Source: Epiperipatus broadwayi (taxonomy: Eukaryota; Onychophora; Udeonychophora; Euonychophora; Peripatidae). From it: 64,000 nt of DNA. The translations under genes and the position numbers were made by a program. Below the pieces are notes generated by a model. That model searched no databases, had not been told where the DNA came from, and saw only the letters and a program-made list of their open reading frames with translations. Of the stretch, positions 24,370 to 36,079 are shown piece by piece. The stretch lies in NCBI GenBank assembly GCA_028023455.1, contig JAQFVV010012395.1, positions 3,784,001 through 3,848,000 on the forward strand. The letters are read 5' to 3'. The first letter of the stretch is position 1, and each line of letters begins with the position of its first letter.

Positions 24370-27230
24370 TTAGATCCATGTTTCTTCTGAACCTAAAGAA
24401 AGAATATAAATACTCTGTAGATACAAGCCACCAACGTTAGCAAGACAGGTTACATAAAAGTACATACATTACACACCTTAAGAAGCCATAACAATCTCAT
24501 ACATGATGGTCAATACAAGAAGTGCATAAGTACAAAGAACAGCATGAGTGAAGGCCAAGAAGGGTCAGCATAGAAGTGAGGATGCACATCTATAAGACCA
24601 TCACAAGCAACACCAGGCAGTATACTGGAAGTAAATAATATACAGATCTACATGATGTCTGATTTCAGGTAGCATTAAACCATAGCCACAACAGTTAAGA
24701 TGCCACTGGAGCTTAACAGAAAACAGACATCAATATCATGTATTCAAAGCAATAACTAATGTCTATTAAAGTCAGAAAACTGTCAGAGATTAAGCAAATT
24801 GCATCCATGCTGAAGTCGGAGCTCATATAGCAGGAGTCATAGAGAGATGTGAGCAAAGCACCAGACAGAGAAACTGTTCATGCCAGACAACATTCCTTAA
24901 ATAATTTGGAACTTAAAGACAGTGAAGCTCAGAATGGCACTCAATGCACTATATTGTAGATATATCTGTTAATGAATAGTTATGTCATGAAATATATCTA
25001 CGCATTAGTATTAATAGATAACCAGGACTGCATGATCAGAACACAAGGTATAATATGAAATAAAAAATTAAAATGTACAAATTAATTTTTTTTTCTTATC
25101 AATTTATAATTGTTTATCGTTTTATTCAAAGTTTTTTTAAACTGTCATATCGTAGATGTGGAAATCAAAAATATGGGTAGGAAATTCATATTAACAATGT
25201 AATTAGTTGCCTAAAAGTTAAAATAGCATTCAAACCTCAATACACAAAGCTAAAGTAGTTTCATCTCAAGTGACCAAATTAATTTTTCTCCCTCTTTTTT
25301 TTTTTTTTTTTGGTATCTATTCACGAGTAGTCAAATTATTCAACAATGAAATCAAAAGTGTGAATTAAACGAGTGAAATTAAAAAAGTGAATCAAATCCC
25401 TTTTTGAGTCTCAGGATTATTTTATTTAAATCCGAAATGTTCTAATACTAAATATCATGTTCACGTCTTTTATATTTATTCATAGCCAATTCAATATGCA
25501 TATGACAGCTGACTTATATAAGTGAGTCAGCTTAATATAAGTATTAATATTCATGTAATAAAATTTAAGAATACTTATGCATTAAAAGTAGAGGTGACTA
25601 CACATTAAATAATTTATTTATTAGTATAAGAATATTATTTGAAACATGTATGAGGGTGTACATATATATATATATATATGCAATTAAAAAAATCCACATA
25701 CCTTAAAAGTAAATAAAGATTGGCAGCAGTTTAAGACAAGTTAGTTGAGTTAAGCTGTAAATCATGAAATAAGCAAAGCATTATATTAAAAAGCAAAAAA
25801 AATCAGTAATAATTATTAATTAAATATTAATCCATGTTAATAAAGAAAGGCTCAAAGCAATGAAATATCAACAAGTAACAGAAGAGAGAAAAAAGTTGAG
25901 AAATAGATTAATGTTTTAAAACATATAAAAATAAATAAAACATATAAAACATATAATAAAACATATACATGTTTTATACATACACTCACACACACACACA
26001 CAAAGCAGAAACAACAAAGGAGAGTATATGGGTATTAATGTTATCATACATATATATATTAGAAGGAATGTGAACCCAAACTTTCAAGCTCCTTATAGCT
26101 AATTACATTAAGTTTTGTATACAAAATATATTTACATGTATTGAATTGGGCAGTATGTTTTCTTGATCACTCGCAAGAGGAAACAAAATTTATATATGCA
26201 CTTTTGACTCTTTAATAAAATAACTTATGAAACGATATTGTAAAACTTTTATACAAAAATAAGATACAATTATAATTTATACATTTGATCTACACCAATG
26301 CAATTTAATTATTGCTCCACCATGGCCCCTTAGGCAGAGAAGAGAGTACCGGTATCCAAGCTGAGCTCTATATATCAGATATATAAATATGGTTACATTT
26401 TCAGGACACAGATGTCTTCTCGGCTGCAGAATTCAACATCTATCATTCAAAGCACTTTTTTGTTTCAGAGTAAACTCCGGGCACCAGTTAGCTACAAGAA
26501 CTAATGTATTTTGAATGATGGCAAACTAATTCAATGCCTAAGAAATCCCAACTAGCTCAATCAAGAGGATAATAGAATATATTATTACTTTATTTAATGG
26601 TAAAAGAATTGACCGATAAATATTATGTTTAAAGATAATTTATTTTAACTAAACACTTATTATTCTAATTTTAACTACTTTTATAAATCTTAACTAACAC
26701 AAACAATGGTATTTTTATATAATGACCATGCACACACTCTGAATTCATACTCTAAAATATAATAAAAGCATTAAATAATATACGGCATTTAAAAACACGC
26801 ACATCAATAGTTCTTTATGCATGCTATAGAGTTCATTTGTTTTACTGACTCAGGAGGCTTTACGGATTGCAATGGCTACATTAATTAAAAATGGAAATAA
26901 GAAAATGTTATTTATTATCTAGGATTTTAGAATGTGGATACTTCTTGCTGTTTGTTATGAAATTTATTATCAACCGGTTGGATTTTATGCTTCTGTTGGA
27001 TTTCTGTTGATTGCTGTTCCTTGCTACTTCTTATTCGAGACAGACATCAGGCAGCTTCAGATTATTAGGTGTGCATCACTTCCATCTCAGGCAGGCTACT
27101 GGTATTTAGGACAGGCTTGGAGCTCATCATGTGCTCATAAAAACTGCTCAACACTGCATAGTCTTTATACATGAGAAAACTGACTGAGAACTGATTGAGT
27201 AACTGATTGAATGAACTCAACTGATACATG
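24370..27230. other. Stretch without recognised gene
   Basis: Two subregions have less A+T than the background (about 24400-24960 and 26290-26570), and a third near 26840-27200 has an 80-codon frame (26932-27174, plus). None resembles a protein I know. Short TA, CA and TG tracts occur near 25662 and 25985. These could be old LTRs or unique intron sequence. Confidence 0.4.
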
Positions 27231-28009
27231 AAAAAAAACTGACTCTATTTATATGACAACCTGTTGTCATTTTTTTAATTAGTTTTTATATAACTGCCAG
27301 CTATTTCCATTGTTGAAATTCGTCCACTGCTTTTGAATAAAGTTTTGATAAGATTTTAATTAATTACTTGTTGATGAATTCTTTATTTAGTAGCCATTGC
27401 AAATCCCATTCTTTTATATAGCTTTTAGTATATACAATCCTTGAGGGAATTTCTTTTAACTTATAACTTTCATTTATTTTTTAATATTTAACACGCACAT
27501 ATTTAAAATCAACTCACACATATATATTTCTAAAATCAACTCATTATTTAGTTTTTAAGATTACTTTTTTTTTCTTTAAATAGTTTAAATGAAAAGAGAG
27601 GGTACCTTTAATTTTATAAAATGATTTATTTCTTAAATTTTTTAACAAGTTAAACTTTCTCCTCCTTCTAATTAATTAATTGTAACTTTTACTGATAATG
27701 ACAAACTTTTGTAAATTATTTTCTTTTTTTAAAAAAAAAAAAAAACTCTAAACTTTTGTAAACAACCACTCTCTCAAACTGATTCGTATAACTTTTATTG
27801 ATTATTTTCTTTTATTGAGCTGTATTTTATTTAAACTATTAATAATAATAAAAAACTCTTTAGACTTTTATTCTGACTTACATATTATTTATTTATTTAT
27901 TAAAACCTTCGTGTTATTTATGAGAATTTTATTTATCTTAAAAATTGCAGACAGCAATTTTAATATAGCGCTGCTTGTTAGCAGTATAGTATATTTAAAA
28001 GGTATATTA

Positions 28010-28600
28010 AGTCAGACTTTCCACTCCATCTTATACAACTGTTATACATGACCACATACATGTGAAAAAGATAAATGATTTCCGATATACACATTTCATG
28101 CTGAACCAGCATTCATCATCTCCCACACATACATATATAATCAGTGCTCAGTTTACATTAATATAGCAAATCTTCAAACTTTAATGGACAGGCTTCAATT
28201 TTCTCCACCCTCCAAATCTTCAGCCATCTATATCATCGAAAATCTGATGATGGTTACTCAAAGCCTTTATTGATGCCAATATTTTTGTCATACCCATGCT
28301 CACTTTTAAGTTCATTCTGACCCCTCAAATATAGGACCTTAATATGCCCACTTAAATCCATAGAAGATGAATGGGTAGAATACAGGCTGAATATGTAATA
28401 TTTAAATACAAGTACATTGTCTATACTGAACTTAATGAAAATTTGAACTCAGACTTTCAAGCTCCTTACAGCTCTCCACTCCATCTGACCACATACATGT
28501 GAAAAAGGGAAATCAATGATTTCAAATTTGCATATTTCATGCTGAACCAGCATGAAATATGTTGGTCCAGATCATCATCTCCCAAACACACATGCACACA
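28010..28600 (-). mobile_element. Family B repeat, tandem units
   Basis: Two units lie in the same orientation. Unit 1 runs from the tail near 28010 to about 28440, and the next unit starts there with the same phrases: CAGACTTTCAAGCTCCTTACAGCT, CATACATGTGAAAAAG, CATTTCATGCTGAACCAGCAT. The two hammerhead positions are about 455 bp apart, which sets the unit length. The second unit is broken after its ribozyme region. Confidence 0.8.
28076..28125 (-). ncRNA. Hammerhead-like motif, family B
   Basis: On the minus strand stem II is ATGCTG/CAGCAT with loop GTT, six perfect pairs, followed by GAAA. The first core base is changed (ATGATGA for CTGATGA). Stem III ATGTGTAT is followed by A then TC. The first stem II pair is A-T here and G-T in most other copies. 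Confidence 0.65.
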
Positions 28601-29010
28601 CACATATATATTGTAATGATGTGTATATATACACACTGTGTTAGGGTGTGTGTATATATATGAATTACATTTTTTTCCCCCATGTGTCATAGCATTAGCC
28701 AGGAAGTGAACCCGCGAACACGGGACAACTACTTGTAAAGCAGCTGTCACTGACTTCTTGACCACCAATGCTTGACTTTTTTTTTTTTTAAATAAAATTG
28801 AAAAATTACAAGTATATGTCAATATATAATAGCTTTGAAAAAAAAAAAGGACAAGTTAAAATGAAAAAAATATATATTGGGAAATAGGCTAAAAATTATT
28901 AATTATAACTTATCTTTCTTTCATTCCTTTTTTTTTTTGTGTGTGTGTGTGGGTGTGTATTCTATTTTCATATAATTCTTTCAAAAGTACTTTTAGTTAA
29001 AAACACTTTT
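28590..29010. repeat. Repeat family F, copy 1, interrupted by a SINE
   Basis: Colinear with 34895-35200: TGATGTGTATATAT, then GAATTACAT, then AAATAAAATTGAAAAATTAC, AGTATATGTCAATA, ATAATAGCTTT, TATTGGGAAAT, AAAATTATTAATTATAACTT, ATCTTTCTTT and AAAGTACTTTT. In this copy a SINE (28677-28775) sits after the GAATTACAT phrase; copy 2 lacks it, so the insertion is younger. Confidence 0.75.
28677..28775 (-). repeat. tRNA-derived SINE nested in repeat F
   Basis: Read on the minus strand: CATTGGTGGTCAAGAAGTCAG (A-box region), GCTGCTTTACAAGTAG (anticodon-arm-like), GTTCGCGGGTTCACTTCC (B-box region), GCTAATGCTATGACACATG. Same family as 3521-3633 and 44277-44374. The empty site is visible in repeat F copy 2. 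Confidence 0.8.
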
Positions 29011-30740
29011 TAATTAAAAGTCTATAATTAATTGAAACAATTTGTACAAGATTAATCAGGTTCTGGAGATTAAGATTCCAGAGTGATTAAATAAACAATG
29101 TAGGACCAATTTCGGTGGTGTAATTAAAATGGAAAAATAAAAGAATTTAAAAAAAAAGGAATAATTAAAATAAAAAAAAGATCAAATGGACTGATAGCGT
29201 GGGAGAAAACTCAAGCAGGGGTAGGGTCAGAGAATATAAAAAGCTGAAATCCTCTATTGTTATCATTCAGACCAGATTATTCAGACTATTGAAACTATCA
29301 GATTATTCACATGATTATCCAGATAATTTTACAAAAGTCACTTAAAAAAAAACAATATAGTTGACCAGAGAGTTAATCAAGGTCATCCAGCAGCAGTGAA
29401 CAACATTTACAAGCAGCTAAAATAATGAAGTATATGATAAAACCATCTTTTTATGTTCTTGCCAAAACAGAAATACATGACTAAACCCAAAAGCTGAGTG
29501 TTTGTTCATTTTTCCTCTGTTTGTCTCCTGAATGCCATTAGCTAGATGCATTTGCCAATGTTTGAACCTGCCATGCCAACTCAATGAAAACAGCCTCTGT
29601 CATAGGATGCGAAACAAAAAAGCTTGATTTGTATTAAAATATATACCTCCCATAAATATGACTGGATCAAAAAACATGGTGAATCACCCATACGAAAAAC
29701 CAGAGACTGTACTTAGACATAGGTAAATATATTCATTGATGTCATTAATAGAACTTTTGGAATTCTTAATACCAGTATTGAACTTTTAAACTTTAGCATA
29801 AATAAAACTTTAGATATTCATAAATATTAATAATAACTACATTTAAATAGGATTGTATAAATTGTAGTCATTTATGTGTGTTCATATTTTGTTTTTAAGT
29901 TTTTAAATATTCATTATTATTTATGTTATATGAGTAAATAGATAATTTTATTTAAATATTCTGTGATGCTGATCTCATGTTTTTTATGGCTAGCCATGGG
30001 TCAAGAACTTGGAGTGTGTTTACGTTATCTCTTGGGGTCTAGTCTAGTTGACTAGATGGCACCTTAGGGTTTGAACACATTATAAATATCCCCTTGAGAT
30101 GTTTCATGCAGCCAGAGAGAGCTACCTCAGTCTGGAAAAGTAACCATCGGTTTAATATCTTTATTAAATCTCGGTCTGACTGAGGGTATGATTAATATGT
30201 AAATATTAATCATATTTACTCCTCTGCTTGAGTAACAGGATTTTGAAAATCATATTAAAGATTAATATGGTTTAATAAAGTAAAATAATAAGTAATTAGG
30301 CTTAGAATAATTTATAAAAGTTTTTATATATGGTGAATCCCATTACAAATGTCATCCAATGTGAGAGCTAGAACAGTCGTTCTAATTAAAGTTTTAAAAA
30401 ATGCGTAATATAAATAATCTCCTCAGAGAGAAAAATAGAATAAAATAATAATAATTAAAGTGAATAAATTTATGAAAGAGGGAAGAGAATAAACAGCACT
30501 AATGATAACTTTATATGTTAGAAAAAAAAAGATGTGGGTATTAGTTTATTAAAATATAGATTGTATTAAAGAAAGACAAATATATACATAGTAGATATAG
30601 CTAAATATGTGTGGGTAGATGTTGGCATAAAGTTAGAAATCTGCAGGCAAATGGTATTAGGGGGAATGTAGTGGAGGAAATTGAGTGAACACTCATATTT
30701 AATTATAGATTAAATAAAATAAATTACTTCCAGTAAAATA
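29010..30740. other. Stretch without recognised gene
   Basis: Mostly unrecognised. Around 29980-30250 there is CATTATAAATATCCCCTTGAG, then TTAATATCTTTATTAAATC and a CTGACTGAGGGT word, which could be the TATA and polyadenylation region of an LTR. A partly similar stretch is at 35395-35600. I cannot confirm either. Confidence 0.35.
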
Positions 30741-30741
30741 T

Positions 30742-31484
30742 AAATATAAAAAAATATATTAACTTAAAAATGAAGTTAAAAAAAAAATAAAATAAAAAAA
30801 TAAAAATAATAAAATAAATAGTGTTGTACCATGTGTTCAACTTCCTAGAATTACTATTCCTTACATTTCTAAAATATCTAACAAATTAACTAAAGCATTA
30901 TTCAATAAGTTTAAAATAGGATTTAGAACTCCTCCTAATTCTAATAGATTGATCAACAACTCAAAAGATCATATTGATCGTTCATTCACCCCACATGTAG
31001 TTTATTCCATTTCATGTCCTCAAGAAAAATGTCTTGCTGTATATTATGGTGAAACTAAAGCTACTGTTAATACTAGGCTTGCTCAACACATGTACACTTA
31101 CAAGAGAGCTCAGAAGAACAACAATATATCTTCTGTATTTTTGGAGCATTCCATGAAATCTGGACACAATTTTATTCCTTCCAATCCTGTAATTTTATGC
31201 ACTGAATCAAATGATCATAAGAGGAAAATAAAAGAAACATTCTATATTAATGGAAATATTAATGCTATAAATAGAAAAGACACTTGCTTTGATATATCGA
31301 AGAAATGGTCCACGTAACATGTGCTAATTTTATATATCTTTGTATATATTTTATTATGTATTTTTAAGAAAGCTATGATTATGAGACATGGATCCTCGAA
31401 AACGTTTAGCTTATTTTTATTATATTTATTTATAACTTCTCTTTTTTAACTTCATTTTTAAGTTAATATTTTTTTATTTATAGA
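30742..31484 (+). mobile_element. Short Penelope-like element with inverted terminal repeats
   Basis: An arm at 30742-30787 (core TTAACTTAAAAATGAAGTTAA) and its near-perfect complement at 31441-31484 bracket a single open frame with a GIY-YIG endonuclease. Inverted repeats flanking the gene are a known arrangement in Penelope-like elements. The reverse transcriptase is missing apart from its last part. The family A array begins 124 bp to the right. Confidence 0.75.
30823..31317 (+). CDS. Penelope-like GIY-YIG endonuclease fragment
   Basis: The frame is open from about 30823 to the stop at 31317. It begins with LPRITIPYISKISNKLTKALF, which matches the extreme C-terminal part of Penelope-like reverse transcriptase, then KDHIDRSFTPHVVYSISCPQ and VYYGETKATVNTRLAQH. 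In that last run the spaced YGET and the R/H residues correspond to the second half of the GIY-YIG nuclease core: Y, G and the catalytic arginine. After FLEHSMKSGHNF comes the domain end. Cysteine at SCPQEKC fits the zinc-like knuckle before the nuclease motif in many of these elements. It has no start of its own, so it is a 5'-truncated remnant, though with no internal stops. Confidence 0.8.
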   Translation, partial: VVPCVQLPRITIPYISKISNKLTKALFNKFKIGFRTPPNSNRLINNSKDHIDRSFTPHVVYSISCPQEKCLAVYYGETKATVNTRLAQHMYTYKRAQKNNNISSVFLEHSMKSGHNFIPSNPVILCTESNDHKRKIKETFYINGNINAINRKDTCFDISKKWST

Positions 31485-31729
31485 TTAAAGAAAAGAATAA
31501 ATTAGTAAAGTGATTAAATAAAAGTATTGAATTAAATAAAATTACTAAACCTTTAACCACTAAACATCACATGATCACTATCTCATACTAGCACAATAAT
31601 TGTTATTAAACAATTCAAATCAAAACAACACTCTCCATATAGTAGTGCCATCTTGTGCTAACAAGAGCAATCAATGGATGCCAGAAGGCTTGTGCATAAA
31701 ATCCCTATCTAGTGCCTACTCATCCAATA

Positions 31730-31771
31730 TCCCCAGACTAGTTTCTGGCTTGTGGCCTTCATCAGTGAGGA
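31730..31771 (-). ncRNA. Hammerhead ribozyme, family A, tandem copy 1
   Basis: Minus strand: TCCTCA, CTGATGA, stem II AGGC-CACAA-GCCA (three GC pairs with an A-A closing mismatch), GAAA, stem III the palindrome ACTAGT, cleavage C, then TGGGGA. Stem I pairs TCCTCA with TGGGGA, including one G-T. All core bases are present, so it may be active, most likely as a dimer because stem III is so short. Confidence 0.75.
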
Positions 31772-32195
31772 GCCTTGGATCTGAGAGCACTGCACCTAGA
31801 TCTTAGGATCTAATGCAACCCTCCAGCACCCACCTTTTAACTCTATTTAACTACAAAACTATGAGAATGAAATTGAAAACACTATTAATATTTTCAATCC
31901 AAGCTCAATAGCTTATATAGTCATATGGGTCTGAACTCAATTCAGTACCCATACATTTTGGTGTCTTTGGCTCTTTAACAACCATAGCCACCTCTATCCT
32001 ATTAGGCAGGATTGGTGTTAAACCACTAAACATCACATGATCACTATCTCATACTAGCACAATAATTGTTATTAAACAATTCAAATCAAAACAACACTCT
32101 CCATATAGTAGTGCCATCTTGTGCTAACAAGAGCAATCAATGGATGCCAGAAGGCTTGTGCATAAAATCCCTATCTAGTGCCTACTCATCCAATA

Positions 32196-32237
32196 TCCTC
32201 AGACTAGTTTCTGGCTTGTGGCCTTCATCAGTGAGGA
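32196..32237 (-). ncRNA. Hammerhead ribozyme, family A, tandem copy 2
   Basis: Same as copy 1, but the 3' side of stem I is TGAGGA, making six Watson-Crick pairs with TCCTCA instead of five plus a G-T wobble. The change improves pairing. The core CTGATGA and GAAA boxes and the ACTAGT palindrome are intact. Confidence 0.77.
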
Positions 32238-32519
32238 GCCTTGGATCTGAGAGCACTGCACCTAGATCTTAGGATCTAATGCAACCCTCCAGCACCCACC
32301 TTTTAACTCTATTTAACTACAAAACTATGAGAATGAAATTGAAAACACTATTAATATTTTCAATCCAAGCTGGCACTACTATATGGAGAGTGTTGTTTTG
32401 ATTTGAATTGTTTAATTACTAAACCTATTGGTTATGAATAAAATACATTATTAAAAGCAAAAACACATCAAAATAAAAAAATAAAAAGGTTTTTTTTTTT
32501 GAGAAAGCATAAATGATTA

Positions 32520-33960
32520 CAAGAAATAGAGCTAAAATGGAGGCTCAGAATAAAGAAATAGAGATGTTCCCAGTGAGGAACAGCAAAATAAAACCAAGAT
32601 TAATAAAGTAGAGAATGTTCCTAGTGAGGAACAGCAAAGTAAAAATGAAACGGTAGTTAGTTATGAATGAACAAGAGAAAGGTGAGATTATAACATTAAT
32701 AATCAGCATACTTGAAAAACAAAAAGAAGCAGCTAAAGAAAGTAAAAAAAATAGCCGAAGAGCTTAAAAACCAAAATAATGAAACAAACAGAAAATTAAG
32801 AGGGCAAGTGGAAATGCTTGAAAAGTTAAAAATTCAAATCAGAATGGGCTATAATCAAATAAAAGTAGAAGTTATGAGAGAAATAAATGAGAATAAAAGG
32901 CAAGTCAAGAATCAAATTGAGATGGCAAATGAAATAATAGAAAAAAATAAAATAGAAAATGAAGTAAATATAGGACTAATGTGAGAAGCAGTAGAGAAAA
33001 CCAAGATAAGTAATTGAGAATATGTAAGTCCAAATTAATAATTTAACAGGAAAAATAAATAAAATAAATGTTAAAAAAGATAGCAATAGGAAAGCAGGGA
33101 TATTAGATGAAAAAAGATGCCTATTGAACTAAACTTCAACCAAGTGAGTGTAAGCATAAACACACACATTGTAAGTAACCCTGCGATTGTAAATCAGTTT
33201 TTAAAAATTTGATTATTTTCTGGCCACATGGGTGAAACTCCAACGGAACACTTAAACAGCTTGGAGCAATATTTTACTTTAAATCAGAGAAGTGAAGAGG
33301 CCATGATCACAATTGTGTGTAGCCATTTACAAGGAGGATCTCAAGCTTGGTGAGACTCTTTATATAAAAAAAACCCTTCATTTTTGCTGAATATAAAAAA
33401 GCTCTATTAACTAATTATTGGAGCGAGGATTTCCAGAAAAATATTCATCACCAGGTGTCACAAAAAAATGGTGACATGGTAAACCATTTTTTTCTTCAGA
33501 AGACAAGTCATGAAACTACATTCTTTAATGGTCAATCCACTATGCAAACAACAATTTATTAGGATAGTTCATCATAATTTCCTTCACATCGAACAAATGC
33601 TCATAGGTACCAAAAGAAAAACAGTGGGACAGATGGCAGAATTATTGAGTGCTTTCAACAGCACCAGACCTACATATGATATGAGGCATAGGGGATTTAA
33701 ACCCCTACCTAGAGAGCCAGATATAAAGACCATAATGTATAAACACAGAACAAATTTGGGGAGTGGATCCCGAAAAAGACGTTACTCCAATAGTCCCAAA
33801 AGAACTAAAAATCTTTCACAGAACCAGGAGTGATTCTAATATCACTCATAGAAGGGTAGAAGAAAGGCCAAGGGGTGTTTCACAATCTCACAGCATGAGT
33901 GGCTATTCATTGAAAAGAAAAAATATTAAGCAACCACCCAGATAAAAACAAGATATATAA
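32520..33960 (+). pseudogene. Ty3/Gypsy gag remnant
   Basis: A coiled-coil-rich start (32712-32984: many K/E/N residues, VEMLEKLK, EVMREINENK) is followed at 33200-33390 by FSGHMGETPTEHLNSLEQYF, then MITIVCSHLQGGSQAW and DSLYKKNPSF, and at 33510-33830 by MKLHSLMVNPLCKQQF, then GQMAELLSAFN. This is the order of a Gypsy gag: capsid with the W and Q-Y-F motifs, then a basic tail (SGSRKRRYSNS). Stops and frame changes separate the blocks. No zinc knuckle and no pol follow. Confidence 0.7.
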
Positions 33961-34894
33961 TCTGACAGATTCACTGGCTTGACCAAATAAAAATAACCAT
34001 TGATTTGGAATAATAAAAAAAATGATTAAAGTTAGTCTTAATAAAAAAAAAAAATAATAATAAAAATTAAATTATTAAAAAACTTAGTTATGAAAATGTC
34101 AAAACAAGTTATAACCAATGACAAATCCCTCGATTATATTTATCTTATTGTTGAGACAAACCCAACTTGTAAGCTGTAAAACACAGCAGAGCATGACTTA
34201 AATAAATATGTAAAAATAAAAAGTTTTGGAAAAGGTAAAATAAATTAAAATAAAGTATTCAGAATAAAAGTCAAATAAATAAACATGATATTAATAATGA
34301 TAAAAAAAAAATAATGATGAAAATAAATCCTTATCAAATGTAAAAAAAATGTTAAATTAAGACTGATGTGTATGAAAGTATTTGGGCAGAGATATAAATT
34401 TCAGGTCTGATTTTGAGTTGGATTAAGCCTTTTCTTGCAGTGACTTTGTTCTACAGATGGGTAGGTGTGAAGATTAAATAATATTGATGATGATGCACCA
34501 GTAGAAAAAGTCCTGGTTATGTAATAATAAATCTGGAAGAAAAATTCACAGTAACTAAATAAAATAAAATATTTGTATAAGTCGAATAGGCAGTAGAAGT
34601 AATCCTGCCATTCGCAGCCTTAAAGTCCACGTTTGTGATCTGTTGCGCACAAAATTGGCCTATTTTGTAGTCACAACTTCTGCAAAAAAATTAAAAGTTG
34701 GTTTAATCAACACAAAATTGATGTGTGTGTTGAATTGCCTAATACTTTACTGTCTAACTCTATTAATATTATCATTTATTGTTCAACAGTGAAAAAAAAA
34801 CGACATACACATTGAAAAATAAAGTTATTAAAAATTAAGAATTTAAAGTGGTCAATACCTAAATGAAGGGATTGATGCCTTTAAATCCACAATT

Positions 34895-35200
34895 GGGGAG
34901 GGGTGTAATGTAATGATGTATATATATATATTGTGTAAGTGTGTGTATGTATGTACACGAGTTACATAATTTATTTTTTAAAATAAAATAGAAAAATTAC
35001 AAGTATATGTCAATACATAATAGCTTTAAAAAAAACAATGAAAAATTAAAGTGAAAAGAAAATATATTGGGAAATGGATTAAAAATTATTAATTATAACT
35101 TATCTTTCTTTTATTTATTTTTTTTGTGTGTGTATTCTATTTTTATGTAATTCTTTTAAAAGTACTTTTGGTTATAAGCACTTTTTTTTCCCATGTTCAT
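34895..35200. repeat. Repeat family F, copy 2
   Basis: Uninterrupted partner of 28590-29010, in the same orientation: TAATGATGTATATATATA, TTGTGTAAGTGTGTGT, GAGTTACATAATTTATTTTTTAAAATAAAAT and the remaining shared phrases. It serves as the empty site for the SINE in copy 1. Confidence 0.75.
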
Positions 35201-36079
35201 ATTACAAAGACGAAAACATTATTTCTATAATATAACTTTCATATATCAATATTTTTAATACATCTACTTTCTTTATTCAATTCTTTCCTTCCATAAGTGT
35301 TTCATCTCATCTTACTTTTGTCAATCAAATTGTTTTTATCTTCTGACTTTCATATCCCTAATTTAAGAACCAATTTAGTTAACAGACACTAGATGGCTTT
35401 GCCAACAAACAACCACATTGACCTTGTGTCCAGACATGACTAACCATATGCAGTCATGTCTATTAGCTTTACTAGTTAGGGGTCAAGAGTTGGAGTAGTA
35501 TCAATTGCATACTGAATAACGCAAAGAGAGATGCTTTAGACTAATAACATAGTTTATTAAACTTGATATATATATAAAATTGCTGGTGCCATAATGGCTC
35601 ACAAAATAATAAAAGGTCAAGGCAATCTGCAAAGATAATCTAGTCCTGCTTTCAACATTTCCAGAGGCAGGAGTTTCTGACTAAACAACCCAAGATTGGT
35701 AACTTTATATACCCTTTGTTTTCTATTATTCTCTCAGAGTATCCAGCATCCATACCATATATGGTCTGATATTAAAACAACATGGCTATGCATGAAATAA
35801 TTTCAGTGCTCAATATTCATATAATTAGAATGACTATGTCTGACTTGACTTAAAACAGACCATATAGTGATAAATTATTTGGGCATGCCCTTACAATATT
35901 TCCTACACCCTCAAATAGAAAAAAAATATCTTATTATACAAATACAACTGTAACTTTATTATTTATTATTATAAAGATTAATACCATTAATAATATTATA
36001 CAAATACACACATGATTATTAATTAAATACCACATTAAATCATTTACAATATATATAATATTTTTAAAATACAAGCATA

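Larger units (their letters stand above)
31608..32416. mobile_element. Family A tandem pair bounded by inverted repeats
   Basis: Two units offset by exactly 466 bp are almost identical; one visible difference is CCCCAG at 31731 against CCTCAG at 32197. The array starts ATTAAACAATTCAAATC... (31608-31652) and ends with the exact complement (32371-32416), a terminal inverted repeat of about 45 bp. The same word also marks the internal junction. The two 68-codon frames inside (31600 and 32066) are the same repeat phrase, not proteins. Near identity implies recent duplication, or an assembly effect. Confidence 0.85.

Noticed and set aside
26932-27174. 80-codon plus-strand frame with a hydrophobic start
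   Set aside because: No recognisable family, no splice or promoter context, and it lies in the anoctamin intron on the other strand.
28466-28822. 118-codon minus-strand frame
   Set aside because: It runs through a SINE, a TG/TA tract and family B sequence, so it is a chance frame across repeats.
31600-32272. Two almost identical 68-codon frames in tandem
   Set aside because: They are the same family A repeat phrase translated; related copies elsewhere do not keep the frame.
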